Below, one piece after another: positions 25,775 through 34,320 of a DNA stretch of 64,000 bases (positions within the stretch are counted from its first letter, which is position 1; every line of letters starts with the position of its first letter). The notes beneath the pieces are model-generated. The model saw nothing but the letters and a program-made list of their open reading frames with translations. It ran no database searches and was not told the DNA's origin. The stretch covers positions 38,905 through 102,904 of the forward strand of contig JBJMKZ010000017.1 in NCBI GenBank assembly GCA_045805565.1, written 5' to 3'. A program made the translations under genes and the position numbers. This DNA comes from DATAEY01 sp045805565 (GTDB lineage Bacteria > Actinomycetota > Thermoleophilia > Solirubrobacterales > Solirubrobacteraceae).

Positions 25775-25950
25775 GAGCTCTCGACCTCGACCAGGTGGCG
25801 GACCGCGTGGACCATGCCGCGCAGCTGCGGGGTGTCCCGATGCTCGACGGAATGGCCGATTCGGCGCAGACCGAGCGAGCGCAGGGTGGCGATCTGACGC
25901 GGATTGGCGCCGTTGCGCGAGCGGCGCTGGGTGATCCGCACGGCGCTCAC
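25771..25950 (-). CDS. rpmD: 50S ribosomal protein L30
   Basis: 59 residues, reading VRITQRRSRNGANPRQIATL, then LGLRRIGHSVEHRDTPQLRG. This is the full single-domain bacterial L30. GTG start at 25950 overlaps the rpsE stop; its own stop overlaps the rplO start. Confidence 0.93.
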   Translation of the reverse strand: MSAVRITQRRSRNGANPRQIATLRSLGLRRIGHSVEHRDTPQLRGMVHAVRHLVEVESS

Positions 25951-26534
25951 GCCCGCTCCGGCGGCTCGGCCGCCGCCTCGTCGCCGCCTGCGGGCTTGCC
26001 CTGCGCCCCGTTTCCGTCGCCTCCCAGCCCGAGCACCTGGTCGATGCTCAACCCACGCAGGCGCGCCACCTCCTCGGGCGTGCGCAGCGACTGCAGCCCG
26101 GTGATCGTCGCCTTGACCAGGTTGATCGGGTTCTGCGAGCCGAGGCTCTTGGAGAGGATGTCGTTGATGCCGGCGAGCTCGAGGACGGCGCGGACACCGC
26201 CGCCGGCGATCACGCCGGTGCCCGGCGACGCGGGCTTGAGCAGGACGCGGCCCGCCCCGTACACGCCGGTGGTGGCGTGGGTGATGGTCGATCCGTGCTT
26301 GGGCACGCGGAACAGGTCCTTCTTGGCCCGCTCGACCCCCTTCTGGATCGCCACCGGCACCTCGTTCGCCTTGCCGTAGCCGACCCCCACGATGTTGCGC
26401 TCATCGCCCACCACCACCAGCGCGGTGAACGAGAAGCGGCGGCCGCCCTTCACTACCTTGGCGACGCGGTTGATCTCCACGACGCGCTCCTGGAGGTCGA
26501 GGCCGGCGGGGCTGATCGATCGGTCTTCGGGCAT
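25947..26534 (-). CDS. rpsE: 30S ribosomal protein S5
   Basis: 195 residues. It has the N-terminal dsRBD-like part VVKGGRRFSFTALVVVGD and the C-terminal GSQNPINLVKATITGLQSL. A Gly/Ala/acidic tail of about 25 residues follows the core. Confidence 0.95.
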   Translation of the reverse strand: MPEDRSISPAGLDLQERVVEINRVAKVVKGGRRFSFTALVVVGDERNIVGVGYGKANEVPVAIQKGVERAKKDLFRVPKHGSTITHATTGVYGAGRVLLKPASPGTGVIAGGGVRAVLELAGINDILSKSLGSQNPINLVKATITGLQSLRTPEEVARLRGLSIDQVLGLGGDGNGAQGKPAGGDEAAAEPPERA

Positions 26535-26564
26535 GAGCAGGTGAGGGTAGCGACTGACCCCGGT

Positions 26565-26918
26565 CTAGAAGCGCAACCCGCGCTCGCGGGCGCCCTCGGC
26601 CAGGGCGCGTACCCGACCGTGGTAGCGGTAGCCGCCACGATCGAAGACGGCCGCCTCGACCCCCGCCTCCTGGGCCCGGGCGGCAAGCAGCTCCCCCGCC
26701 CGCCGCGCCTGATCCATGCGCGGCAGCTCCCGCAGCTCGGGCTCGGTCCAGCTGACGGCGGCCAGCGTGTGGCCGCGGTCGTCGTCGATGACCTGGGCGC
26801 TGATCCCGCGGTTGGAGCGGAAGACCGACACCCGCGGACGCTCGCCTGAGCCGCGAACCTTGGCCCGGACGCGACGCCGTCGCCTCAGCCGCTGTTGCGG
26901 ACGAGTGGCGGTGGTCAC
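26565..26918 (-). CDS. rplR: 50S ribosomal protein L18
   Basis: 117 residues. RPRVSVFRSNRGISAQVID and the C-terminal DRGGYRYHGRVRALAEGARE are diagnostic. Binds 5S rRNA. The basic N-terminal 25 residues are Arg-rich. Confidence 0.95.
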   Translation of the reverse strand: MTTATRPQQRLRRRRRVRAKVRGSGERPRVSVFRSNRGISAQVIDDDRGHTLAAVSWTEPELRELPRMDQARRAGELLAARAQEAGVEAAVFDRGGYRYHGRVRALAEGARERGLRF

Positions 26919-26928
26919 GCTTCGGACC

Positions 26929-27462
26929 TCATGCGCGCTTGCCGACCTTGCGGCGGACGTACTCGCCCTCGTAGCGGATTCCCTTCCCCTTGTAGGGCTC
27001 CGGCGGGCGCTGCTTGCGGATGTTGGCCGCGACCTCGCCCACTAGCTGCTTGGAGATCCCCCGCACGACGATGCGGGTGGGCGACACGACCTCGAACTCG
27101 ATCCCGTCGGGAGCCTTCACCGACACGGGGTGGGAGTAGCCGAGGGAGAGCTCGAGGTCGGAGCCCTTCCGCTGCGCGCGGTAGCCGACGCCCTGGATCT
27201 CGAGCACCTTCTGGTAGCCCTGGGTGACGCCCTGCACCATGTTGGCCACCAGCGATCGGGTCAAGCCGTGCAGCGCGCGGTGCTCTCCCCGGTCGGTGGG
27301 GCGCTTGACCAGCAGCTGGTCGTCCGCCTGCTCCACCGTGATCGCGCGGGGGATCCGCTCGCTCAGCTCCCCCTTGGGGCCGTTGACCCGGACCTGCTCG
27401 GCATCGATGGCGACGGTGACCCCCGCGGGGACCGGAATGGGCTGCTTGCCTATCCGCGACAT
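26929..27462 (-). CDS. rplF: 50S ribosomal protein L6
   Basis: 177 residues. Starts SRIGKQPIPVPAGV; two repeated domains; C-terminal KRPPEPYKGKGIRYEGEYV is the L6 signature that contacts the sarcin-ricin region. Confidence 0.96.
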   Translation of the reverse strand: MSRIGKQPIPVPAGVTVAIDAEQVRVNGPKGELSERIPRAITVEQADDQLLVKRPTDRGEHRALHGLTRSLVANMVQGVTQGYQKVLEIQGVGYRAQRKGSDLELSLGYSHPVSVKAPDGIEFEVVSPTRIVVRGISKQLVGEVAANIRKQRPPEPYKGKGIRYEGEYVRRKVGKRA

Positions 27463-27466
27463 CGGC

Positions 27467-27874
27467 CTACCAGATCTCGGCGACGACCTCGCCTCCGACG
27501 CCGGCTCGCCGAGCGTCGTGGCCGGTCATCACTCCCTGGGAGGTGGAGATGATGGTCGTCCCCATCCCGCCCTGGACCTTGGGGATGTGACGGCGATCGA
27601 CGTACACGCGCCGCCCGGGGCGAGACACGCGCCGCAGACCCGAGATGACCGAGCGGCGCTCGGGCGTGTAGCGAAGTTCGATCCGCAGCCGCTCGAACTT
27701 CAGAGCGGGCTCGGGGCTCTCCAGCTCGAATCCGTCGATGTAGCCCTGTTCGCTGAGGATCCGAGCCAGCTCCCGCGCCATGCGCGACGACGGAACCCTG
27801 ACCGTCTCGTGCGAGGCGTTGATGGCGTTGCGGACCCGGGTGAGGAAGTCCGCCGTGGTATCGGTCATGGACAT
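27467..27874 (-). CDS. rpsH: 30S ribosomal protein S8
   Basis: 135 residues. DTTADFLTRVRNAINASHE near the N-terminus and GTTIISTSQGVMTGHDARR near the C-terminus are S8 hallmarks. ATG 27874 or 27868 could start. In other bacteria S8 controls spc-operon translation. Confidence 0.95.
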   Translation of the reverse strand: MSMTDTTADFLTRVRNAINASHETVRVPSSRMARELARILSEQGYIDGFELESPEPALKFERLRIELRYTPERRSVISGLRRVSRPGRRVYVDRRHIPKVQGGMGTTIISTSQGVMTGHDARRAGVGGEVVAEIW

Positions 27875-27926
27875 GGGGGGCTCGCAGGCTCGTTGGCCGA
27901 CGGGTGGTTTGCGGTGGGCTCCGGCA

Positions 27927-28112
27927 TCACCACGAGCTCTTGGTGACCCCGGGGATGAGACCCTCGTGGGCGAGCTCGCGCAAGCAGATCCGGCACACGC
28001 CGAACTTGCGATAGACCGCCCGGGCGCGCCCGCAGCGGCGGCAGCGCGTGTAGCCGCGGGTCTTGAACTTGGCGTCGCGCCGCTGGCGCACGATCTGGGA
28101 AGTCTTGGCCAT
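27927..28112 (-). CDS. rpsN: 30S ribosomal protein S14, zinc-binding type
   Basis: 61 residues, the short C+ form with two CxxC knuckles (CRRCGRARAVYRKFGVCRIC). This type does not need zinc-free paralogue replacement unless zinc is scarce; no second S14 is in the window. Confidence 0.95.
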   Translation of the reverse strand: MAKTSQIVRQRRDAKFKTRGYTRCRRCGRARAVYRKFGVCRICLRELAHEGLIPGVTKSSW

Positions 28113-28120
28113 TGGCTCCT

Positions 28121-28876
28121 CTACTCGTCGCTTGCCTGCTCGGCGGGGGTGCCGTCGGCCGGCTCGGGCTCCTCGGGCTCCGGCTCGGGTCTGGCGGCAT
28201 ACGCCTCGGGGTTCTCCTCCTTGAGCTGCTCGAACGCCGCCTGCTCGGCCTCCGCCTTGGCCCGGGCCTCGTCGCGGCGGCGCTCCTCGTCTGCCGTCGC
28301 CTCGGCCTCGGTGTCGATCCCCGTCGCGGGGCGCCCCTCGCGGGCGAACGGCATGCCCAGCTCCTCCAGGAGGGCGAAACCCTCCTCGTCGGATCCCGCG
28401 CTGGTGGTGATCGTCACATCGAGCCCCCGGATCTGATCGATCGAGTCGTAGTCGATCTCGGGGAAGATGATCTGCTCCCGGATCCCCAGCGAGTAGTTGC
28501 CACGGCCGTCGAACGACCGTGGATTGAGCCCCCGGAAGTCCCGGATGCGGGGAATCGCGATCGACATCAGGCGGTCGAGGAACTCGTAGGAGCGCTCGCG
28601 CCGCAGCGTCGCGGACACGCCCACCGGCATCCCCTCGCGCAGCTTGAACGCGGCGATCGACTTGCGAGCGCGGCGGACGCTCGCCTTCTGCCCGGCGATC
28701 GTGGCCAGCTGGGTGGAGGCGGCCTCCAGCATGCTGGCGTCCTGCTTGGCCTCCCCGACGCCCATGTTGAGCGTCACCTTGGTGACCCGGGGCGCCTGCA
28801 TGGGCGACGAGTACCCGAACCGCCGGATGAGCGCCGGGCGCACCTCCTGCTCATAGCGTTCCTTCAGACGTGCCAT
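28121..28876 (-). CDS. rplE: 50S ribosomal protein L5 with long acidic C-terminal extension
   Basis: 251 residues against the usual ~180. The core (RLKERYEQEVRPALIRRFGY through DVTITTSAGSDEEGFALLEE) is complete. Residues ~185-251 are a highly charged Glu/Ala/Pro-rich tail, probably a helix then a disordered acidic end. L5 sits at the central protuberance binding 5S rRNA, so the tail would project to solvent or the intersubunit space. Confidence 0.95.
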   Translation of the reverse strand: MARLKERYEQEVRPALIRRFGYSSPMQAPRVTKVTLNMGVGEAKQDASMLEAASTQLATIAGQKASVRRARKSIAAFKLREGMPVGVSATLRRERSYEFLDRLMSIAIPRIRDFRGLNPRSFDGRGNYSLGIREQIIFPEIDYDSIDQIRGLDVTITTSAGSDEEGFALLEELGMPFAREGRPATGIDTEAEATADEERRRDEARAKAEAEQAAFEQLKEENPEAYAARPEPEPEEPEPADGTPAEQASDE

Positions 28877-28878
28877 CG

Positions 28879-29217
28879 CTAGTCCAGCTTGGTGCCCGAG
28901 CGCCTGGCAACGCGACGGCGCACCCCGTCCACGCGCTCCACGCCGACCCGGGTGGGCCGGTCGTCCTTGGGATCGATCAGCATCACGTTGGAGACGTGGA
29001 TCGGGCCCTCCTTCTCGATGACCCCGCCCACCTGCTCGCTGCGCTGGGCCCCGGGGACCTGGCGGGGGCGCTCGTGACGCTTGACCAAGTTGAGCCCCTC
29101 GACGTAGACGCGCTGCTTGCGGGGGTCCACGCGCAGGACACGGCCGGCCTTGCCGCGGTCCTTGCCGCCGATGACCCTCACCGTGTCGTCGCGACGGATC
29201 CTGGGAGAAGAGGCCAT
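28879..29217 (-). CDS. rplX: 50S ribosomal protein L24
   Basis: 112 residues from ATG 29217. KOW motif IRRDDTVRVIGGKDRGKAGR and EGLNLVKRHERP. Two nt separate it from the rplN stop. Assembly initiator for 23S. Confidence 0.95.
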   Translation of the reverse strand: MASSPRIRRDDTVRVIGGKDRGKAGRVLRVDPRKQRVYVEGLNLVKRHERPRQVPGAQRSEQVGGVIEKEGPIHVSNVMLIDPKDDRPTRVGVERVDGVRRRVARRSGTKLD

Positions 29218-29219
29218 GT

Positions 29220-29588
29220 CTACAGCACCTCCGGGGCGAGCGAGACGATCTTCATGAAGTTGCGCTCGCGCAGCTCGCGGGCGACCGGGCCGAAGATACG
29301 AGTTCCGCGCGGGTTGTTCTGGGCGTCGATCAGCACAGCTGCATTCTCGTCGAAGGCGATGTAGGTGCCGTCGTCGCGACCGAACGCCTTGCGCGTGCGT
29401 ACCACCACCGCGTTGACCACTTCCCCCTTCTTGACCGAGCCCTGGGGAGTGGCCTGCTTGACGGTGCCCACGATCACGTCGCCCACGCCGGCGTAGCGCC
29501 GCCGCGAGCCGCCGCGGACGCGGATGCACAGGATCTCGCGCGCGCCCGTGTTGTCGGCCACGCGCAGGCGCGTCTCATCCTGGATCAC
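29220..29588 (-). CDS. rplN: 50S ribosomal protein L14
   Basis: 122 residues. MIQDETRLRVADNTGAREIL at the start and ENAAVLIDAQNNPRGTRIFG near the end are standard L14. Start overlaps the rpsQ stop by 4 nt. Confidence 0.96.
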   Translation of the reverse strand: MIQDETRLRVADNTGAREILCIRVRGGSRRRYAGVGDVIVGTVKQATPQGSVKKGEVVNAVVVRTRKAFGRDDGTYIAFDENAAVLIDAQNNPRGTRIFGPVARELRERNFMKIVSLAPEVL

Positions 29589-30274
29589 CGGGCACGCTCC
29601 ACTACCTCGACGAGGCGCCAGCGCTTGGTCCGCGACAGGGGACGGCTCTCGATCACCCGCACGGTGTCGCCCGCCCGCGCCTCATTGCGCTCGTCGTGCG
29701 CGTGCAGGTTCGAAGACGAGCGGACGGTCTTCTCGTACAGCCGGTGGCGGCGGGTGAGGTCCACCCGCACGGTTATCGACTTGTCCGCCCGGTCGGACAC
29801 GACCACTCCCTGACGCACCTTGGCGCGGCCCGTCGAGCGCCGGGCGGGAGTCGGCGATTCGCTCGGGCCCCGGGCGGCCCGGCGTTCGGCGGTCCTGGCC
29901 CGCGCCGTCGCCCGGTAGGCGCGGCGGCGCTGGGCGCGCGCCGCCCGCGCGGCGTCGCGCTCGGCCTGGCGCTCGTCAGGTCCGCGGGACGGCCGGGGCT
30001 CGCCGCGGTGGGTCGAGCGCCTGCGCCGTCGGGCCTCCTTGGGATGCAACGGCGCCTCAGGCTGCTCGGGCCTGGCCGCGTCAGACTCCTCGGCGCCCGG
30101 CGCGTCCGGCTCCTCGGCGGCGGGCTCGGGCTCGGGCTCGGCGGCGGGCTTGGGCTCGGCGGCGGGCTCGGGCTCGGGCTCGGCCTGGGCCTCGGCGGGC
30201 GGCGTCGCCGGCTGCTCCTGGGCCGGGGTCTCCGCCTCCTGATCCACCTGCTGCTCCTCGCGTTCCTCGTCCAT
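29585..30274 (-). CDS. rpsQ: 30S ribosomal protein S17 with ~150-residue N-terminal extension
   Basis: 229 residues where S17 is normally 80-90. The OB-fold core begins near residue 150 (KVRQGVVVSDRADKSITVRV) and ends GDTVRVIESRPLSRTKRWRL. Residues 1-80 are a Pro/Glu/Ala-rich acidic segment with PEPEPAAE-like repeats; residues 81-148 are strongly basic (Arg-rich). ATG 30274 follows rpmC by 3 nt, so the long form is the natural reading. An internal start would leave a ~190-nt gap. Confidence 0.9.
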   Translation of the reverse strand: MDEEREEQQVDQEAETPAQEQPATPPAEAQAEPEPEPAAEPKPAAEPEPEPAAEEPDAPGAEESDAARPEQPEAPLHPKEARRRRRSTHRGEPRPSRGPDERQAERDAARAARAQRRRAYRATARARTAERRAARGPSESPTPARRSTGRAKVRQGVVVSDRADKSITVRVDLTRRHRLYEKTVRSSSNLHAHDERNEARAGDTVRVIESRPLSRTKRWRLVEVVERAR

Positions 30275-30277
30275 CGG

Positions 30278-30493
30278 CTATCGCCTCAGCTCCCGCTCGA
30301 CGTCGATTCCCCGCTGGCGGGCGATGGTCAGCGCCCGTGCCAGGTCGCGCCGGGCGATGCCCAGGCCAGCGGTGTTCTCCAGCTCGCCGGTGGCGTGGCG
30401 GAAGCGCAGCCCGAACAGCTCCTGGCGCGCGGTCCGGACCTGCTCGATCAGGACGTCGTCGCTCATCTCGTGGACTTCCCGGGCCTTGGGCAT
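30278..30493 (-). CDS. rpmC: 50S ribosomal protein L29
   Basis: 71 residues. Two-helix hairpin with QELFGLRFRHATGELENTA, the L29 signature. One nt after rplP. Confidence 0.94.
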   Translation of the reverse strand: MPKAREVHEMSDDVLIEQVRTARQELFGLRFRHATGELENTAGLGIARRDLARALTIARQRGIDVERELRR

Positions 30494-30494
30494 C

Positions 30495-30908
30495 TCAGGC
30501 AGCCTCGCGGAGCACGATCTTGGTCTTGACCGGCAGCTTGTGCCCGGCCAGTCGCAGTGCCTCGCGGGCCAGCGGCTCGGGAACGCCGGCCAGCTCGAAC
30601 ATGACGCGCCCCGGCTTGACCACCGCCACCCAGCCTTCGGGGTTGCCCTTGCCCGAGCCCATGCGGGTCTCGGCCGGCTTCTGGGTGACCGGCTTGTCGG
30701 GATAGATGTTGATCCACACCTTCCCGCCTCGCTTGATCTTGCGGGTCATCGCGATCCGGGCCGCCTCGATCTGTCGGTTGCTCACCCACCCCCGCTCCAG
30801 GGACTTGAGCCCGTAGTCGCCGAACTGAACACGCACGCCACCGCGGGCGACGCCGCCCATCCGGCCGCGGTGCTGCTTTCGGTGCTTGACCCTCTTGGGC
30901 TGGAGCAT
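30495..30908 (-). CDS. rplP: 50S ribosomal protein L16
   Basis: 137 residues. QPKRVKHRKQHRGRMGG at the start; GSGKGNPEGWVAVVKPGRVM is diagnostic. Start overlaps the rpsC stop. Located near the A-site tRNA elbow. Confidence 0.96.
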   Translation of the reverse strand: MLQPKRVKHRKQHRGRMGGVARGGVRVQFGDYGLKSLERGWVSNRQIEAARIAMTRKIKRGGKVWINIYPDKPVTQKPAETRMGSGKGNPEGWVAVVKPGRVMFELAGVPEPLAREALRLAGHKLPVKTKIVLREAA

Positions 30909-31723
30909 CAGCTCGGGCGCTCCCCCTGGGTGGGCGGTGGCGCCTGGCGACGGGGCGGTGCGCCACCGCGACCACCCTCCCGACGTCCGCCGCGACCGCC
31001 GTCTGCGCGGCCGCGACCGCCATCTCCACGGCCGCGACCGCCGCCGCGGTCACCCGGCGGCGGCGCGTTGATGTCGGTCAGGTCGGACCCGACGCCCTCG
31101 GGCATGATCTCGCCCTTGTTGATCCAGCACTTGACGCCGATACGCCCAAATGTGGTCCGCGCCTCGTAGAAGCCGTAATCGATGTCGGCGCGCAGGGTGT
31201 GCAGCGGCACCCGCCCGTCCGAGTAGCCCTCGGTGCGGGCCATCTCGGCGCCGCCGAGACGACCCGAGACCTGGACCCTCACTCCCTTGGCGCCCGAGCG
31301 CATCGCCGAGGTCAGGGCGCGCTTCATCGCCCGGCGGAAGGCGACCCGGTTCTGGAGCTGCTCGCCGATCGACTGGGCCACCAGGGCCGCGTCGAGCTCG
31401 GGCCGCTTGATCTCGAGGATGTTCACCTTGATCTGCTTGCGCGTCATCCGGTGAAGGTCGCGCCGCAGCGCGTCGACCTCGCTGCCGGACTTGCCGATCA
31501 CGATGCCGGGACGAGCGGTGTGGATGTTGACCTCCACCTCATTGGCGTCCTTGCGGATCGTGATGTCCGACAGCCCGGCGTGAGCCAGCTTCCCGGTGAT
31601 GTGACGGCGGATGCGAGTGTCCTCGTCGAGGTAGTCGGCGAAGTTGCGCTCGTTGAACCAGTTGGACTTCCAGTCGTGGATGTAGCCCACGCGCAGTGAC
31701 TCGGGATGGACCTTCTGACCCAT
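30908..31723 (-). CDS. rpsC: 30S ribosomal protein S3 with RGG-rich C-terminal tail
   Basis: 271 residues from ATG 31723. KH domain GIVIGKSGSEVDALRRDLH, then VSGRLGGAEMARTEGYSDGR and TFGRIGVKCWINKGE. The core ends near residue 215; the remaining ~55 residues are Arg/Gly-rich (RGGGRGRGDGGRGRADGG) and then Pro/Gln-rich, resembling RNA-binding RGG boxes. S3 lines the mRNA entry channel. Confidence 0.95.
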   Translation of the reverse strand: MGQKVHPESLRVGYIHDWKSNWFNERNFADYLDEDTRIRRHITGKLAHAGLSDITIRKDANEVEVNIHTARPGIVIGKSGSEVDALRRDLHRMTRKQIKVNILEIKRPELDAALVAQSIGEQLQNRVAFRRAMKRALTSAMRSGAKGVRVQVSGRLGGAEMARTEGYSDGRVPLHTLRADIDYGFYEARTTFGRIGVKCWINKGEIMPEGVGSDLTDINAPPPGDRGGGRGRGDGGRGRADGGRGGRREGGRGGAPPRRQAPPPTQGERPS

Positions 31724-31728
31724 GGTGG

Positions 31729-32268
31729 CTAGCTGCTCTCCTTCGGCGTCAGCGTGATGGTGAGATGCGTCGTGCGCTTGCGGATGCGGGTGGCGCGCCC
31801 CATGGCACGCGGACGGTAGCGCTTGAGGGTCGGGCCCTCGTCGGCGTACGCCTCGCGGATGCGGAGGTCCTCGCCGACCAGCTCGTGGTTGTGCTCGGCA
31901 TTGGCAACGGCGGCGTCCAGCAGCTTGCTCCAGTCGCGCGCCACGGCACGCGGGGTGAAGGCCAGGATCGCACGGGCCTCGTCGACGGACTTGCCGCGCA
32001 GGTGCTCGCACACGAGACGCGCCTTGCGCGACGAGGAGCGCACGTACTTGGCCTGGGCGCGCACGACCGGCGGCCTCGTGCCACCCTCGTCCGGGGCGCG
32101 GCGCGCGGCCTGCCGCTGGGCGGGCGCCTCTGATTGCGGCTTGCCGGCGGACGCCTCGGCCTCCGCTTTGCCGGCGCGCCGGGGCGCGTCCGTCCCGGCC
32201 TTGGCGGCGCGCCGGCGACGGCGGGGCTTGGACTCTGCCGCCGAGCCTCGAGCCTGCTCTTCGGTCAT
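31729..32268 (-). CDS. rplV: 50S ribosomal protein L22 with ~68-residue basic N-terminal extension
   Basis: 179 residues. Core begins at VVRAQAKYVRSSSRKARLVC and ends GRATRIRKRTTHLTITL, including the tunnel-lining beta hairpin region. The extension (residues 1-68) is Ala/Lys/Arg/Glu-rich with RRRRR clusters. ATG 32268 overlaps the rpsS stop (ATGA), supporting the long form. Confidence 0.94.
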   Translation of the reverse strand: MTEEQARGSAAESKPRRRRRAAKAGTDAPRRAGKAEAEASAGKPQSEAPAQRQAARRAPDEGGTRPPVVRAQAKYVRSSSRKARLVCEHLRGKSVDEARAILAFTPRAVARDWSKLLDAAVANAEHNHELVGEDLRIREAYADEGPTLKRYRPRAMGRATRIRKRTTHLTITLTPKESS

Positions 32269-32540
32269 GACCTCACCCTGCCCGACGACGCATGGCCGCG
32301 ATAGCGCCGCGTGGGAGCGAACTCGCCCAGCTTGTGGCCGACCATTGACTCGGTCACGAACACCGGGACGTGCTTCTGCCCGTCGTGGACCGCGATCGTG
32401 TGGCCCACCATCTCGGGGAAGATCGTCGAGGTGCGCGACCAGGTCTTGACCATCTGCTTGTTGCCGGAGGCGTTCATGGCCTCGATCCGCGACAGCAAGC
32501 GCTGCTCGACCCACGGCCCCTTCTTGCTCGAGCGGGTCAT
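32265..32540 (-). CDS. rpsS: 30S ribosomal protein S19
   Basis: 91 residues. RSSKKGPWVEQRLLSRIEAM and the C-terminal GHKLGEFAPTRRYRGHAS are standard. Overlaps rplB and rplV by 4 nt each. Confidence 0.96.
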   Translation of the reverse strand: MTRSSKKGPWVEQRLLSRIEAMNASGNKQMVKTWSRTSTIFPEMVGHTIAVHDGQKHVPVFVTESMVGHKLGEFAPTRRYRGHASSGRVRS

Positions 32541-33376
32541 CGCTTCTTGCCCCGCCGGCGGCCTCGGACGATGTAGCGGTCGGAGCGCTTGCCCTTCTTA
32601 CGGGTGCGATAGCCGAGGGTCGGCACGCCCCACGGCGTGACCGGATGGCGGCCGGCGGTAGTCGAGCCCTCGCCGCCGCCATGGGGATGGTCGACCGGAT
32701 TCATGGCGGTCCCGCGCGTCTGCGGGCGCACGCCGAGATGGCGCCTGCGACCCGCCTTGCCGATCTTGACGTTCTGGTGATCGGCGTTGCCGATCGTGCC
32801 CACCGTCGCACGGCAGCCGCCTTGCACCATCCGCATCTCTCCCGACGGCAGCCGCAGGGTCGCCATGCCGCCTTCCTTGGCCATCAACTGGATGCCGGTC
32901 CCGGCCGCGCGTCCGAGCTGTCCACCGCGTCCCGGCTCGAGCTCCACGTTGTGCACCACGGTGCCGATCGGCATGTTGCCGAGCGGCAGGCAGTTGCCGA
33001 CCGAGACCTCCGCCCGGGGCCCGGAGGACACCGTGGCCCCCACCCGCAGGCGCTGGGGGGCCAGGATGTAGCGCTTCTCACCGTCCGCGTAATGAAGCAG
33101 GGCGATGTAGGCGGAGCGGTTGGGGTCGTACTCGATCGACGCCACCCTGGCCGGTACGCCGTCCTTGCGGCGCTTGAAGTCGATCTTGCGGTACAGGCGC
33201 TTGGCGCGTCCACCGCGATGCCGGGAGGTCTTGCGGCCGTGCACGTTGCGCCCACCCGACTTCTTGAGCCCTTCGGTCAGGGTCTTCTCGGGCTCGTCTC
33301 GGGTGAGCTCCGTGTAGTCGGGATAGGTGGCGAACCGCCGCCCCGGGCTGGTCGGCTTGGGCTTGCGCAGGGCCAT
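32537..33376 (-). CDS. rplB: 50S ribosomal protein L2
   Basis: 279 residues. HRGGRAKRLYRKIDFKRRKD near the N-terminus and RGTAMNPVDHPHGGGEG at the peptidyl-transferase-proximal histidine region. Complete. Confidence 0.97.
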   Translation of the reverse strand: MALRKPKPTSPGRRFATYPDYTELTRDEPEKTLTEGLKKSGGRNVHGRKTSRHRGGRAKRLYRKIDFKRRKDGVPARVASIEYDPNRSAYIALLHYADGEKRYILAPQRLRVGATVSSGPRAEVSVGNCLPLGNMPIGTVVHNVELEPGRGGQLGRAAGTGIQLMAKEGGMATLRLPSGEMRMVQGGCRATVGTIGNADHQNVKIGKAGRRRHLGVRPQTRGTAMNPVDHPHGGGEGSTTAGRHPVTPWGVPTLGYRTRKKGKRSDRYIVRGRRRGKKR

Positions 33377-33379
33377 GGC

Positions 33380-33676
33380 TCAGGAGCCCTCCTCCAGCCC
33401 CTGGAAGATCGGGATCTCCTCGCCGGGGCGGATCTGGACGATCGCCTTCTTCCACTGGCGCGTGCGTCCGGCGGTGTAGCCACGGCGCTTGGGCTTCGAC
33501 TTCACCGACATCGTGCGGACGTCGGTCACCGTGACCCCGAACAGCGACTCGACGGCCTGACGGATCTGGGTCTTGTGGGCGTCGGGATGGACGCGAAACG
33601 TGTACTTGCCGGTCGAGGCGAGCACGTACGTCTTCTCCGACACCAGTGGGCGGATGATCACCTGGGTGAAGTCCAT
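33380..33676 (-). CDS. rplW: 50S ribosomal protein L23
   Basis: 98 residues from ATG 33676. VIIRPLVSEKTYVLASTGKY and FRVHPDAHKTQIRQAVE are L23 text. Exit-tunnel docking site for trigger factor/SRP. Start overlaps the rplD stop. Confidence 0.95.
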   Translation of the reverse strand: MDFTQVIIRPLVSEKTYVLASTGKYTFRVHPDAHKTQIRQAVESLFGVTVTDVRTMSVKSKPKRRGYTAGRTRQWKKAIVQIRPGEEIPIFQGLEEGS

Positions 33677-34320
33677 CAGGCCGCCTCCTGTGCCGTGTCC
33701 GCACGCCTGCCCTTGGCGCGGGCGGTCAGGGCGGCCAGGGCCCCCTCCGACACGAGCAGCGACGCGGCGCCGACCAGGTCGGCCACTCCGACGGCATCCG
33801 CGGGCAGGACGCTTGCCCCCGCCAGGTTTCGGAACGACTTGGCGGCGGCCACCTCGTCGTCGGCGAGCGCCACCAGGGTCGGCCGGGGTCCGCCCCACTT
33901 CGCCAGCGCCGCGGCGGCCTGCCTGGTGGAGGGCGACTCGAAGGCGCCCGCATCCAGGACCGCGACCGAGCCGCGACCGGCATGCAGCGACAGCGCGCTG
34001 CGCAACGCCGCGCGCCGGGCCTTGCGGTTGACCTTGACGGTGTAGCGACGAGGAGCGGGGCCGAACACGACGCCGCCGCCCGCCCACAGCGGCGAGCGGA
34101 TGGAACCGGCGCGCGAGCGCCCGGTGCCCTTCTGTCGCCACGGCTTGGCGCCGCCCCCCCGGACGTCGCCGCGCGTCCGGGTGGACGCCGTGCCCCGGCG
34201 CCGGGCGTTGTGCTCGGCGCGCACGCACTCGTGCACGAGAGCCTCGTTGAACCGCGCCTCGAACGCCTCGGCGTCCAGATCCACCCCTCCCTGCTTGGTG
34301 ATGAATGGGGCCCTAGTCAT
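33676..34320 (-). CDS. rplD: 50S ribosomal protein L4
   Basis: 214 residues. GTASTRTRGDVRGGGAKPWR-QKGTGRSRAGSIRSPLW is the tunnel-loop region. C-terminal part Ala-rich. Slightly overlaps rplC. Confidence 0.95.
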   Translation of the reverse strand: MTRAPFITKQGGVDLDAEAFEARFNEALVHECVRAEHNARRRGTASTRTRGDVRGGGAKPWRQKGTGRSRAGSIRSPLWAGGGVVFGPAPRRYTVKVNRKARRAALRSALSLHAGRGSVAVLDAGAFESPSTRQAAAALAKWGGPRPTLVALADDEVAAAKSFRNLAGASVLPADAVGVADLVGAASLLVSEGALAALTARAKGRRADTAQEAA

